From Fibrobacter sp. (GTDB lineage Bacteria > Fibrobacterota > Fibrobacteria > Fibrobacterales > Fibrobacteraceae): a stretch of 39,062 nucleotides of DNA. The DNA lies in the NCBI GenBank assembly GCA_017649565.1, contig JAGCGO010000061.1, forward strand, positions 1 to 39,062, in the 5' to 3' direction. Below, one piece after another: positions 1 to 9,184 of this stretch. A program made the position numbers and the translations under genes. The stretch's first letter is position 1, and every line of letters begins with the position of its first letter. Below the pieces are notes generated by a model that was not told the origin of the DNA, made no database searches, and worked only from the letters and a program-made list of their open reading frames with translations.

Positions 1-132
<132 letters not shown>

Positions 133-205
133 TTGATTTCGAATAAGTGATAGTGGTGCGGACGCAACGAGATTTCCGCACTTCCGCTTGAAACTTTTAC
201 AAAGA

Positions 206-237
206 AGCCCCGCTCAAACGAGCGGGGTTCTCTTTTT
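206..237 (+). terminator. Rho-independent terminator after gap
   Basis: Perfect 8-bp stem CCCCGCTC (208-215) and GAGCGGGG (220-227) with an AAAC loop, extended by A-T and G-T pairs and followed by TTCTCTTTTT. It lies about 75 bases after the gap stop codon. Confidence 0.9.
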
Positions 238-243
238 GCACGA

Positions 244-272
244 GCCCCGCTTCGGCGGGGCCTTTCGCTTTT
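244..272 (+). terminator. Second terminator hairpin in tandem
   Basis: Perfect 7-bp stem GCCCCGC (244-250) and GCGGGGC (255-261) closed by a stable TTCG tetraloop, then CTTTCGC and a T7 run. It sits 6 bases after the first terminator's T-tract, so gap has a double terminator insulating the downstream lipoprotein gene. Confidence 0.8.
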
Positions 273-355
273 TTTACCGTGCTCATGATAAAGGTTAGTT
301 TCTATGGCTTGACAACGTTGTTTTTTGATATTAGCTTTGACGGGAGGGGGTTCGA

Positions 356-2098
356 ATGTGTGTTGAAATAAAAAAGCTGTTTTTCCTGCTTGTTGCGCTG
401 GCTTTCGTGTCGTGCTCATCTGATGATGACGACTTGGTGCATTGTGATGCGACAGATTCGTGCTCCGAAGATTCTTCAGGAAAAAATACGGAGCCAGATC
501 AAAATTCCGTTGAAGGAGAGGATGAGATTGACCCTGATCGTGCGGAATGCTATTCGAAAGCGTACCCGTTCCAGAGTACCATGAACCTGAAGGCTTCGTG
601 GCCTACTCAATATTTTGATGCCTCTGCTTCCGGCTTGGCCTATGCGACCCTAGATTATACGACTTGTGACTCTGTATCGCTAAAATCAGTGGGGATGAAG
701 GTGACCCAACTGTCTACTGGGAAAAGTGATTCCGTTCAGGCCGAATTTGTCAAGGACGAAAACTCTCCAAGAAAGCTCTACTTTGGTGGGCGAGCGTCCG
801 TGCGTCTAGATACGGTTTGGAACAAAATCTTACCGTTTGCGAATGGGGATTACCTTTTTGAGTGGGATTTTGTGCTGGAGTCTTTCGTTGCCGATGAAAT
901 CAGGGAGTCCCATCATTATGCCAGCTCCAAATCGCGCTTGGACGGCACTCTTCCGGGCCTTTTGCTCCAGGTCCCCAGTCACTATGTTCGTGGAACCCTA
1001 GCGGATGCGAATTGGGCGAACGTGCGTGATACGCTTCGCGACGGTGCATTGCGGGCTATCCGCGCTTATGTCGTCAACCTGACTACAGGTGAGGCGGATA
1101 CGTTGTTCTACAAGGCTCACGTGAATGCGGAATTCCAGGACCTTCGCTGGAATCCTGAACATGTGCCCATGGCCGAGGGGCGTTATGCGGTCGTGGTGCA
1201 GGCCTATGACTATGCGGACCCCGACCAGAACGCTCTACGCGCTCTAGAATATGTTGGGCGTGATTCATCACGAACGTCTTGGGATCAAGTGCTTGATGCT
1301 TCTACCGGCTTGTTTGTTCCGGGAATCAATGGCGTAACGTTGTCTGATACTATTTGGGTAAAGACTGCTCCTCCCTCTATTGTGGACGGTTCTCTGGAAT
1401 TCCGCTCCGTTCTTGACACTACGCCGGCCTTCTGTATAGATTCGGCGGAGCGGACCCTTGCAGGGTATCCTGTATACAATGCGTGCAACCAACTTTCTCT
1501 TTCTTTTGAATTTAGCGATTCTATCTTGGATATGCCGCAAAAACAGACTAAAATTCGCCTGATTTTTTCGGATTCGGTGTCTCAATTTGATCGAGTTATT
1601 AGGGATTCTCTTGAATGGACTGGCTCAACGGCTCGGTATGAATTTACTCAGCCATCTTCGAAGTGGATTAGGGATGGAATGTATTCCTTGACTGTGGAAC
1701 TGGAGGATTTTATTGGTAATGTCTTCTCGGAACGGGTGGCTGATACGGTTGTGTTTGATAGGACTCCTCCGTCGGTGATTCTCACTGCTGGGCTTGTGTA
1801 TAAAAGTGATTCTACTGTTGGCGATATAACGGCCATTGTTTCGCAGGCGACGGATAATGTGCGGAATGTTTCTCCAATTTCCTGCAGAAGGAAACTAGAT
1901 ACACCGGATACCACGTTTGATTGGACTTTTGTGCGCACGGATTCTGCAGCGGCAACAACCAAAGATTACAGGTTCTCAATACCTCTTAAAGATTGGGCTA
2001 TCGGACGGGCAGACGGCAGGTGGCATGTCTATGTGGCATGCTACGATGCCGCCGGGAACGCAGGGTCCGGCGTTGATTTCTTCGAAGTAGGGCAATAG
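356..2098 (+). CDS. Large lipoprotein with C-terminal Ig-like domain, function unknown
   Basis: 580 aa. The start ATG has a strong Shine-Dalgarno (GGGAGGGGG, 342-350). The N-terminus is a short basic region, a hydrophobic stretch and FVSC with Cys at about residue 20, a lipobox-like site, followed by an acidic tether (SSDDDD) and a Ser/Glu/Asp-rich linker to about residue 65. The remainder is beta-rich with repeated sandwich-like segments. The last ~110 residues resemble bacterial Ig-like domains, with DRTPPSV at the front edge and CYDAAGN near the end. No catalytic motif was recognised. A TTGACA lies at 309-314 but the matching -10 is weak. It is convergent with the cyclase gene, 21 bases apart. 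It is probably anchored at the cell surface or in the periplasm. It uses more A/T-ending codons than the housekeeping genes nearby. Confidence 0.85.
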   Translation: MCVEIKKLFFLLVALAFVSCSSDDDDLVHCDATDSCSEDSSGKNTEPDQNSVEGEDEIDPDRAECYSKAYPFQSTMNLKASWPTQYFDASASGLAYATLDYTTCDSVSLKSVGMKVTQLSTGKSDSVQAEFVKDENSPRKLYFGGRASVRLDTVWNKILPFANGDYLFEWDFVLESFVADEIRESHHYASSKSRLDGTLPGLLLQVPSHYVRGTLADANWANVRDTLRDGALRAIRAYVVNLTTGEADTLFYKAHVNAEFQDLRWNPEHVPMAEGRYAVVVQAYDYADPDQNALRALEYVGRDSSRTSWDQVLDASTGLFVPGINGVTLSDTIWVKTAPPSIVDGSLEFRSVLDTTPAFCIDSAERTLAGYPVYNACNQLSLSFEFSDSILDMPQKQTKIRLIFSDSVSQFDRVIRDSLEWTGSTARYEFTQPSSKWIRDGMYSLTVELEDFIGNVFSERVADTVVFDRTPPSVILTAGLVYKSDSTVGDITAIVSQATDNVRNVSPISCRRKLDTPDTTFDWTFVRTDSAAATTKDYRFSIPLKDWAIGRADGRWHVYVACYDAAGNAGSGVDFFEVGQ

Positions 2099-2119
2099 CC
2101 GCCCTGCTGCTGGTGGGGA

Positions 2120-5100
2120 CTATTTCTCGGTCGCGGTGAACACTCCGTCCCAGACTTCGCCTTCGGCGACGGGCGGATTCAACTTGTACAGCTCGCAGCG
2201 CTTGATGTAAACATGTGACGGGGTGGACGTGCTACCAGGGTCGCGGTCGGGGTGGTGCGGTTCCAGGTCTAGGCAGAGCGTGAACATCTTGATGGCCTCG
2301 TCCCATTCCATTGCGAGATAGAGCTTGCGGGCCTTTTCCCACTTGTCGACCAATTCCGTGAGTTTCTCTTCGTCCTCGTCGCCGACCTTGCCGAGCAGCT
2401 CGAACGTCTTGACGGGCTGGCTCTTGCCTATGACGCGGATGGTGTCCAGGGAGCGGTATATGAAGAATCCCGGCTTGAGCTGTGCCTGCGTATCTTCGCT
2501 GATCTGGATGTAGGCTCCGTACTGCTTGGCCGCACTTTCCAGGCGTGCCGCGAGGTTCACCGCGTCGCCCATCATGGTGTAGTTCTTGCGCATGGTGGAT
2601 CCCATGTTGCCTGTGACGATGTCGCCCGAGTTGATACCGATGCGCATGTGCATGTTGTGAACGACCGTGGGCCACTTGTCGCCTTCGTTTTTCCATTTCT
2701 GGCGCAGTTCGCCCAGTTTCTGCTGCATGTCCACCGCGGTCTCGCAGGCGCTCTGCGCATGGTTTTCCAGCGGCATGGGCGCGCCGAAGAAGGCGATGAT
2801 GGCGTCACCTTCGTACTTGTCGAGTGTACCCTTGTTGTCCAACAGCGTGTCGGTCATGGCGGTCAGGTATTCGTTGAGCAGTTCCACGAGTCGGCTCGGG
2901 TCGCCGATTTTCTCGGAGAACGTGGAGAATCTCGCGATGTCGGTGAAGTAGGCGGTGATGTTCGACTTTTCGCCGCCGAGGGTCGGCATGATTTCGTTGT
3001 TCACCATTTCGTCGATCAGTTCCGGGGAGATGTACTGCTTGAACGCATTGTCCAGGAACCTCTTTTCGCGCGACTCGTAGTAGAACTGGACGATAAGCGC
3101 GATGACGTTCGTGGCAAGTATTGCGATGAGCTGGCGCAGCACGCCGATATAGAGCCCGTCTTCGAAGTACATGTAGGCTACGATGGTGTAGATGACGGCA
3201 ATCAGGATGGAAATGCCGATAGACCAGTAGCTCTTGAGGTAGAGTCCGAACAGCATGCAGATGATGGCGAGCAGGACGATGATGGCTTTCTGGTAGCGGT
3301 CGTCCAGCACGGTCATGTAGCTGTCGTTCAGGATGTTCTTGATGATGGTGGCGTGGATGAGCACGGCGGGGTTGTTCTCTTCGTGGGGGCCGGGGACGAA
3401 GTCGAACAGGGCCGGAGCGGCCGAGCCGAGGATGAATATCTTTCCTTGGTAGAATCCGGGGTCAAGACGGTTCTTGGTGACGTCGTAGTAGGAGAGGTGC
3501 TGGAACGCACGGTTGATTTCTGCAGTGTTGTATCGGCCCTGGTAGTTGACGAGGAACCTTCCGTGCCGGTCGATGGGGACGCGCTTCACGTTGCCGAAAC
3601 GCAGTTCTTCGCCGGCCTTGAGCTTGTTGATTGCGGAATCGGATGTCGCCTGGATGTCCCGGATGACCTTATCCGAGAGGATGATATTGTTGGAAAACCA
3701 CTTGTCGTCGTCCTTGTCGTAGCGGATGTCCAGGTCCATGGAAAGGTGCTTGGGGCTTTCCAGCGGCATGCGCGCGATGGAATCGCGGAAGAAGTGCACC
3801 GTGCTCAGGATGTAGGGCGAGATGACGGCGTCTTCGTCCTCTTCGTCGTCGTGAAGGATGTATCTCCCGTCGATTTCGTCGTCGTGCTTGAGAGTGACGC
3901 TTGCGCCGAGGTCACGGACTTCATCTTCGCCCAGGCTCTTCAGGGTTTCGATGTTGATTTTCATGAGCATCTTCGAGAGCTTGGGCGTGAGAATCTGCCC
4001 CTCGAAGATTTCAAAAGTGAATTCGTCGTGCTCGTGCCTGGTGACGATGATTTTCGAGGAAATGTCAATGAACTTCGCTTCGTCGTTTTCGATGTCCTGG
4101 ACGTTTTTCAGCTTGTTGCGCAGGGAGAGAAACATCGGGTAGGTGAATCCCGGGTATGTCGTGTGGTAGTTGCCCAGGGAGTCCCTGTATATGCCGAAGG
4201 GCTTGCCGAGCTCAATGTACTTGCCCATCTTGATGACCACGTTTTCCGCCTTCTGGTGGAATATGTGCAGGATGGTCATGAGCGACATGGTCGAGTAGAT
4301 GCGCGGCGTGACGTCCGGGTAAAGATCCGGGTTGGGGAAGCGGTAGAGCAGGGAGACGCGGCGCACGACGCCGTCGTCATCGGGGTAGGCGTTGATGGAG
4401 CCTATCTGCGCCGATGCCTTTGCCAGCTCGGGGAAGATATTGTCGAGCAGGTCCTTGGCCTCGATGTTGCCTGCGGAGTCGGCCTGGTCGAGGCTGAACG
4501 TAGACGTGTAGCCCAGATTGTCGGCGCGTTCGCTCGTACTGATGGGCCTCCACTGGGTTTCGTGCTTGTAGGACTTGCTTTCGTCGAACATGAGGCACGA
4601 AATGGAGTTGCCGCTTTCCCTGACGGCGTTTACCAGCATGGAGTCATAGTCGAAACTGGCCTTGATTGTGGAATAGAGCGTGTCCCATGAACTTTTGGGG
4701 TAAAGACGCTTGAGGACATTCAGCATCTGGTTCGCTTTTTGCTGGCCGAAGTCCGCGTTCTTGAAAAGAATATCGAAGCCGATTGCTGCTGCCCCGCCTT
4801 CGGTCAAGTGGCGCACCACGTTTGCATGGATGGAACGGTCCCATTCGTTGTAGTTTCCGAGCTTGGCGAGCGATGGTTCGTCGATGTCGACGATGAGAAT
4901 GTTGGGATCGTAGCCCTTGGAGACGGAAACCTTGTCGTTGGAGTAGTTTTCCTCTTCGTCAACGCTGGTCACGGCCTTGAAGAACAGGTCGTAGATGGTG
5001 TTCTCCATGGTGTCGGCGCCGCTGTGCGTGATATTGAAAATTTCGTTTTGCGAACTGGTGAGGAATATGGCGACGGTGGTGACGGTCGCGCCAATTATTC

Positions 5101-5143
5101 CCGCGATGAGTTTCTTGGTTCCTTTTGAAAGCTTAGTGCGCAT
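2120..5143 (-). CDS. CHASE2-domain class III adenylate cyclase, membrane-bound
   Basis: 1007 aa; start ATG preceded by GGAGA. A signal-anchor helix (about residues 11-29) is followed by a long extracytoplasmic CHASE2 sensor; NILIVDIDEPSL and AAIGFDILF are typical of the family. Acidic insertions (such as DDEEDEDAV) enlarge the sensor. Three hydrophobic helices lie at about 616-700, then a linker and the class III catalytic domain. Visible catalytic residues are metal-binding D735 (FTDIARF) and D780 (KYEGD), base-selecting K776 and T856 (YTMMGD), and transition-state N863 and R867 (NLAAR). The Lys/Thr pair points to ATP, so cAMP is the expected product. The ~75-residue tail, with a W-D-E-A-I-K-M-F segment and an ending in ATEK, is common in CHASE2 cyclases. 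The ligand of the sensor is unknown. It is divergent from ftsK. Confidence 0.92.
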   Translation of the reverse strand: MRTKLSKGTKKLIAGIIGATVTTVAIFLTSSQNEIFNITHSGADTMENTIYDLFFKAVTSVDEEENYSNDKVSVSKGYDPNILIVDIDEPSLAKLGNYNEWDRSIHANVVRHLTEGGAAAIGFDILFKNADFGQQKANQMLNVLKRLYPKSSWDTLYSTIKASFDYDSMLVNAVRESGNSISCLMFDESKSYKHETQWRPISTSERADNLGYTSTFSLDQADSAGNIEAKDLLDNIFPELAKASAQIGSINAYPDDDGVVRRVSLLYRFPNPDLYPDVTPRIYSTMSLMTILHIFHQKAENVVIKMGKYIELGKPFGIYRDSLGNYHTTYPGFTYPMFLSLRNKLKNVQDIENDEAKFIDISSKIIVTRHEHDEFTFEIFEGQILTPKLSKMLMKINIETLKSLGEDEVRDLGASVTLKHDDEIDGRYILHDDEEDEDAVISPYILSTVHFFRDSIARMPLESPKHLSMDLDIRYDKDDDKWFSNNIILSDKVIRDIQATSDSAINKLKAGEELRFGNVKRVPIDRHGRFLVNYQGRYNTAEINRAFQHLSYYDVTKNRLDPGFYQGKIFILGSAAPALFDFVPGPHEENNPAVLIHATIIKNILNDSYMTVLDDRYQKAIIVLLAIICMLFGLYLKSYWSIGISILIAVIYTIVAYMYFEDGLYIGVLRQLIAILATNVIALIVQFYYESREKRFLDNAFKQYISPELIDEMVNNEIMPTLGGEKSNITAYFTDIARFSTFSEKIGDPSRLVELLNEYLTAMTDTLLDNKGTLDKYEGDAIIAFFGAPMPLENHAQSACETAVDMQQKLGELRQKWKNEGDKWPTVVHNMHMRIGINSGDIVTGNMGSTMRKNYTMMGDAVNLAARLESAAKQYGAYIQISEDTQAQLKPGFFIYRSLDTIRVIGKSQPVKTFELLGKVGDEDEEKLTELVDKWEKARKLYLAMEWDEAIKMFTLCLDLEPHHPDRDPGSTSTPSHVYIKRCELYKLNPPVAEGEVWDGVFTATEK

Positions 5144-5169
5144 GTTTCTCCATTCTTCGACTTTTTCAA

Positions 5170-5198
5170 TTTATAAAAAAAAAGCTCCGGATTGTCAC
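5170..5198 (-). promoter_or_regulatory. Candidate promoter of the adenylate cyclase gene
   Basis: Read on the minus strand, GTGACA (complement of 5193-5198) is followed after exactly 17 bp by TATAAA (complement of 5170-5175), about 26 bases before the start codon. Spacing and hexamers fit a sigma70-type promoter. The -35 overlaps one arm of the palindrome at 5193-5207. Prediction only. Confidence 0.5.
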
Positions 5199-5207
5199 AA
5201 CGTGACA
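5193..5207. promoter_or_regulatory. Perfect palindrome in divergent promoter region, candidate operator
   Basis: TGTCAC-AAC-GTGACA is a perfect 6-bp inverted repeat with a 3-base centre, in the 108-bp gap between the divergent cyclase and ftsK genes. It covers the predicted -35 of the cyclase. It has no T-run, so it is not a terminator. The size and symmetry suit a dimeric repressor or a CRP/FNR-superfamily protein, but the half-sites are not the classic CRP arrangement. Confidence 0.5.
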
Positions 5208-5251
5208 TAGATTAATAATTATATTATGCCGTAGACGATAAGGAGGCCTGA

Positions 5252-8164
5252 TTGGCGAACCAAAAGAAAAATAGCTCCAAGAAATCTGCCAAGTCCAAGT
5301 CCGGCTCTGCGGCCGCGAATGCCCCGGAGATGCCTTTCTTCTGGATTGTCGTCGGCTGGCTCTCTGCCGCCGTCGGTGCCCTGATTCTTCTGGGGGGCAT
5401 TACCTCCGCCTGTTCCGGTGGTGCCGAAAACTGGCTGGGACCGTACCTCGGCGACCTCCTCCCCGGTTTTTCGACCTACGTTTTCGGTCGCGTCGGGGCG
5501 ATTTTCCTTTCTTTCTCGCTGGTGTTCTGGGGCGTGTGCATTGCCGTGCCTGCAGTACGCGAAAAGTTGCTCCGCATTGCCATCGGCTGTTCTCTCCTTA
5601 CTTTCGACCTGAGTTTTTTGCTTGCCCTCAAGTCCTACGGCGAACCCCATCCGTCCAGCGAGGCATTGTCGTTGGGGGGCGGTGCTGTCGGGCATTTCTT
5701 TAGCCAGTACGTTCTGCTGCCGGTATTCGGTCCGGTTTCGATTTTGGCTCCGTTGATTGTGCTGCTTACGGGCCTTGGACTCATTCTGGTGCTGTCTTTC
5801 GGGCTGCGTCCGCGTCATTTCCGCTTCTTGGCCCAGGCGATGGCCTGGTTCTTCTCGCTGTTCGGGCGTAAATCGGCAGCGCCGGAAACCGATGAGGAGG
5901 GCGAGGAAGACGATTCTGACGACGAGGATCCCGTAGTCAACCGCCGCGGTGTCTCGATGATGAGCGACGAGACGATGCTCGGCAACGTGAACGATTACAA
6001 GATTTTGCGCAAGAACAAGATCAAGCCCTTCAGCGGCCGTAACAACTGGCTCGAGGGCGAGGCCGACTTTACTGCACCGGCACCGGCCGAGTTTGCCCCG
6101 GCCCAGGATGCACGCCAGGCACAGCAGGACGAGAACACGCTGAATACGCCGCCGGTCGCGGATGCTGCGGAGTACGATCCGCAGCAGGGCGATCCGGAAA
6201 TCGCGCGCCTCGAGGACGAACTCCGCCGCAACGAGGGGCGCATGAACGCGCTCGAAATCATGGAAATCAAGGACCGGATCGCCGCGCTCCGCCGCGCCCG
6301 CGACCTGATTAACTGGGAGAAGGCTCATCCGAGCCGCCTTGTGGTGAAGGGTGCCGTTCGCGGAGGCTCGAACACGCGCGAGGTGGAAACACTCGCTGCG
6401 CAGCCGGTTCCGCCCAGTTCCGATGCGCCGACAGTGATGGATTCTCCCGACTTCGAGAACGATCCGACTGTGGCTCCGGCATCGAATCCCGAGGATTTGC
6501 TGGGTGGCGAGCCGACCCGCTACGATGAACCCGCCGCGGACGACGAAACATTTTACCCCGAGGTCGTGAGCGCCGATGAAGTGGGCCGCGACCCGACATA
6601 CGTGCCGCCCAACCGCATCGGGACGGCCGAGTCGACGGGCATCCCCCAGCCCGACCCGACGCAACATTACGACGAGTACAAGATTCCTACCGTCGACGAG
6701 ATTTTGGACGCGCATGCCCCGCAGCCTGCCGACTATACCGAAGAGGAACTGAACGAAATCGGCCGCATGCTCGAGGAAAAGCTCGAGAACTTCAAGGTGA
6801 AGGGGAAGGTGGTTGGCTGCGAGACCGGTCCTGTGATTACGCGCTTCGAGGTGGAGCCGGGTCCGGGCGTGAAGGTGAACCAGTTCAGCTCGCTGCAGGA
6901 CGACCTCGCGATGGCCCTGAAGGCGACCTCCATCCGCATTTTGACCCCGATTCCCGGGAAGGGCGCCGTGGGTATCGAGATCCCGAACCGCAAGACCCAG
7001 ACGATTTACGGGCGCGACATCTTCGAGAGCGCCGCGTTCAAGCCGAGCCCCGACAAGATTGTGATGGCGCTTGGCAAGGACATTTCGGGCGAGCCGTTCG
7101 CGATGGACTTGGCGAAGGCCCCGCACTTGATGATTGCCGGCCAGACGGGTTCCGGTAAGTCGGTCTGCATCAATGCGCTTATGGCGAGCATGCTGCTCAG
7201 CAAGACGCCCGACGAGCTCCGCATGATTCTTGTGGACCCGAAGGCCGTGGAACTCAAGATGTACGAGAACATCCCGCACCTTCTGGCTCCTGTCATTACG
7301 AAGCCGGAGATTGCCATCCAGGCTTTGCAGTGGCTCTGCTACGAGATGGACCGCCGTACCGAAGTGCTTGCGAAGGCGAAGGTGCGTAACCTGCTCGGCT
7401 TCAACGAGAAGTTTGAGGCGGGCGAATTGCCCGACGACGTGCCCGAGGAAGACCGCAACCGCCGCATGGCGTTTATCGTCGTGATCATCGACGAAATGGC
7501 CGACCTCATGATGGTCGCCGGAAAGGAAATCGAGAAGAACGTGAGTCGCCTCGCCGCCAAGGCCCGTGCCGTGGGTATCCATTTGGTGCTCGCTACGCAG
7601 CGTCCGTCGGTGAAGGTGATTACCGGTAACATCAAGGCGAACCTGCCGACGCGTATCAGCTTTAAGGTGGCATCTCAGGTGGACGCCCGTACGGTGATGG
7701 ACCATGCCGGTGCCGAAAAGTTGCTGGGCCGTGGCGACATGCTGTACAAGGCGGTGAACGCCCCCGACCCGATTCGTCTGCACGGCGCCTTCCTCAGCGA
7801 CGAGGAGGCCGAAAAGCTTGCCGACGCCTGCAGCAACCAGAACGTCTGCTACCCGCAGCTCGAAAGTTTCGATGTTGTGGAAGACGGGGGCGATGACGAC
7901 GATGACGGCAATGCCGCCCTGAACGAGAAGAAGGACAAACTGTTGTTCGAGGTCGCGAAGTGGGCCATCGAATGCGGCAACGGCCTTTCGACCTCGGCGG
8001 TGCAGCGCCACTTCAGCGTGGGCTACAGCCGCGCGGGCAAGATCGTGGACCAGCTCTTTGGCCTCGGGCTTTGTGCGCGCAGCACGGGCAATTCCAAGCC
8101 CCGCGCCATGCTCATCGACATGGACCAGCTCATGCAACTCGAACGCTCCGGCACGTTTAGGTAG
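5252..8164 (+). CDS. ftsK: DNA translocase FtsK
   Basis: 970 aa, full length. The start is TTG, fixed by a perfect AAGGAGG at 5240-5246 five bases upstream. FtsK pumps chromosomal DNA at the division septum and helps dimer resolution. The N-terminus has about four membrane helices (residues 28-200). An acidic, low-complexity linker follows (about 205-490). The motor has Walker A GQTGSGKS (630-637) and Walker B IVVIIDEMAD (D747-E748), then the RecA-like core with ATQRPSV. The C-terminal gamma winged helix (about 895-960, STSAVQRHFSVGYSRAG) reads polar sequence motifs on DNA. An acidic stretch (EDGGDDDDDG) separates motor and gamma. TATATT at 5220-5225 is a plausible -10. ispE follows after 57 bases. 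Confidence 0.97.
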   Translation: MANQKKNSSKKSAKSKSGSAAANAPEMPFFWIVVGWLSAAVGALILLGGITSACSGGAENWLGPYLGDLLPGFSTYVFGRVGAIFLSFSLVFWGVCIAVPAVREKLLRIAIGCSLLTFDLSFLLALKSYGEPHPSSEALSLGGGAVGHFFSQYVLLPVFGPVSILAPLIVLLTGLGLILVLSFGLRPRHFRFLAQAMAWFFSLFGRKSAAPETDEEGEEDDSDDEDPVVNRRGVSMMSDETMLGNVNDYKILRKNKIKPFSGRNNWLEGEADFTAPAPAEFAPAQDARQAQQDENTLNTPPVADAAEYDPQQGDPEIARLEDELRRNEGRMNALEIMEIKDRIAALRRARDLINWEKAHPSRLVVKGAVRGGSNTREVETLAAQPVPPSSDAPTVMDSPDFENDPTVAPASNPEDLLGGEPTRYDEPAADDETFYPEVVSADEVGRDPTYVPPNRIGTAESTGIPQPDPTQHYDEYKIPTVDEILDAHAPQPADYTEEELNEIGRMLEEKLENFKVKGKVVGCETGPVITRFEVEPGPGVKVNQFSSLQDDLAMALKATSIRILTPIPGKGAVGIEIPNRKTQTIYGRDIFESAAFKPSPDKIVMALGKDISGEPFAMDLAKAPHLMIAGQTGSGKSVCINALMASMLLSKTPDELRMILVDPKAVELKMYENIPHLLAPVITKPEIAIQALQWLCYEMDRRTEVLAKAKVRNLLGFNEKFEAGELPDDVPEEDRNRRMAFIVVIIDEMADLMMVAGKEIEKNVSRLAAKARAVGIHLVLATQRPSVKVITGNIKANLPTRISFKVASQVDARTVMDHAGAEKLLGRGDMLYKAVNAPDPIRLHGAFLSDEEAEKLADACSNQNVCYPQLESFDVVEDGGDDDDDGNAALNEKKDKLLFEVAKWAIECGNGLSTSAVQRHFSVGYSRAGKIVDQLFGLGLCARSTGNSKPRAMLIDMDQLMQLERSGTFR

Positions 8165-8221
8165 CCCCTATGCCCGAGCCCCTAACCACTAACCACTGCT
8201 TACTTCCTACTGTCTACTCTT
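8165..8221 (+). repeat. Low-complexity CTAACC/CTTCCTACT leader between ftsK and ispE
   Basis: This spacer is almost free of G after 8178 and is built from repeating words: CCCCTAACCACTAACCACT, then CTTCCTACTGTCTACTCT, running directly into the ispE start codon. Similar words occur at 10041-10083, 24600-24626, 38694-38738 and around 32337-32350. It contains no Shine-Dalgarno and no terminator. It appears to be a partial copy of a dispersed repeat family. Confidence 0.6.
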
Positions 8222-9133
8222 ATGCACGAATACGCTCCTTCAAAGATCAATCTCTTCCTGGATGTCATCCGCAAGCGCGAGGACGGCTATCACGACCTCG
8301 GCACGCTTTTCCAGACGGTGGATGTCGGCGACACGGTTTCTGCGGAAATCCGCGACGACGGCGTGGTGACGCTCGAGTACAGCGTCCCGCAGGACTACCC
8401 GAAGGAATCCGACCTCGTGTACAGGGCGGCTCTCGCCTTGAAGGACTATGCCGAGGTGGCCGCGTCCGGCTCCGGAGTTTCCGAAAGCGAAAAGTCCCGC
8501 ATGTCCGGGCTCGGTGCCGACCTGTTCCTGGAAAAGGTCATGCCCCTGGGTGCCGGTTTGGGCGGGGGGAGTGCCGATGCCGCAGCAACCCTCAGGTTGC
8601 TGAACCGCCTCTGGAATCTGAATTTCGAGGCCACGATGTTGGAAGAAATTGGCGCGAAGCTTGGCGCCGACGTGCCTTTCCTGGTCAGAGGCGGCTCGGC
8701 TTTCGCCGAGGGCATCGGCGAACGGTTGACCTTCATCGACCCGCTGGACCTTCCGGAAGGCTACGCCCTCCTCATCGCGACCCCGCTTGATGCCGTCCCG
8801 ACGAAGGACGCCTATGCCGGAGTGCCCAAGTCCGGACCGGACCGGTGGGAGAGGTACAAGGCCGAATGTTCCGCGCACTCGGGCACGCGCCCGTATCCGC
8901 TGCAGCCGTCGGCCCTTTTCAACGCCTTCGAGACCTCCGTGTTCCCGAAACACCCGCTTGTTGCCGAGATGAAGGAGAAAATGTCTGAACTCGGAGCGGA
9001 AGCCGTGCTGATGAGCGGTTCCGGCGCTTCCGTTTTCGGGATTTTTGCGAACAAGGCCCTGGCGGAAACGGCCGCCACCGCCCTCAAGCCAATCTCCCGC
9101 TACCTCGCAATCACCAAATTCTGGCACAAATAG
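8222..9133 (+). CDS. ispE: 4-diphosphocytidyl-2-C-methyl-D-erythritol kinase
   Basis: 303 aa. IspE phosphorylates CDP-methylerythritol with ATP in the non-mevalonate (MEP) isoprenoid pathway. The N-terminus has SKINLFLDV with K8, then REDGYHDL, which contacts substrate. The GHMP-kinase ATP loop PLGAGLGGGSADAA spans about 108-121. Catalytic Asp is D150 in GADVPF. MSGSGASVFG closes the C-terminal glycine-rich motif. Length is normal (E. coli 283). No Shine-Dalgarno is visible: the ATG is preceded by the pyrimidine-rich repeat leader at 8165-8221. The next ATG that could serve lies well inside the conserved N-terminus, so this start is kept. It lies between ftsK and tRNA-Gln. Confidence 0.96.
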   Translation: MHEYAPSKINLFLDVIRKREDGYHDLGTLFQTVDVGDTVSAEIRDDGVVTLEYSVPQDYPKESDLVYRAALALKDYAEVAASGSGVSESEKSRMSGLGADLFLEKVMPLGAGLGGGSADAAATLRLLNRLWNLNFEATMLEEIGAKLGADVPFLVRGGSAFAEGIGERLTFIDPLDLPEGYALLIATPLDAVPTKDAYAGVPKSGPDRWERYKAECSAHSGTRPYPLQPSALFNAFETSVFPKHPLVAEMKEKMSELGAEAVLMSGSGASVFGIFANKALAETAATALKPISRYLAITKFWHK

Positions 9134-9145
9134 GCCCTTTCCCCT

Positions 9146-9172
9146 TTGAAAATCCGCCTTTTTTGCTAAATT
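9146..9172 (+). promoter_or_regulatory. Candidate promoter for tRNA-Gln
   Basis: TTGAAA (9146-9151), a 15-bp spacer, then an extended -10, TGCTAAATT (TAAATT at 9167-9172), 12 bases before the mature tRNA 5' end. The extended -10 closely resembles TGCTATATT in front of guaB. The spacer is short. Confidence 0.5.
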
Positions 9173-9184
9173 TGTCCCCACCAT

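Noticed and set aside
2648..4690. Long open frame antisense to the adenylate cyclase
   Set aside because: Val/Asp/Glu-rich composition without known motifs; the cyclase's catalytic residues prove the minus strand.
5193..5207. CRP site because a cyclase is adjacent
   Set aside because: The half-sites TGTCAC/GTGACA are spaced 3 bases apart, unlike TGTGA-N6-TCACA; kept only as an unnamed operator candidate.
5219..8137. Long open frame (972 codons) antisense to ftsK
   Set aside because: It has His/Arg/Leu/Val-rich composition typical of the antisense of a G+C-rich gene, no recognisable domain and no ribosome-binding site, and ftsK is unmistakable on the other strand.
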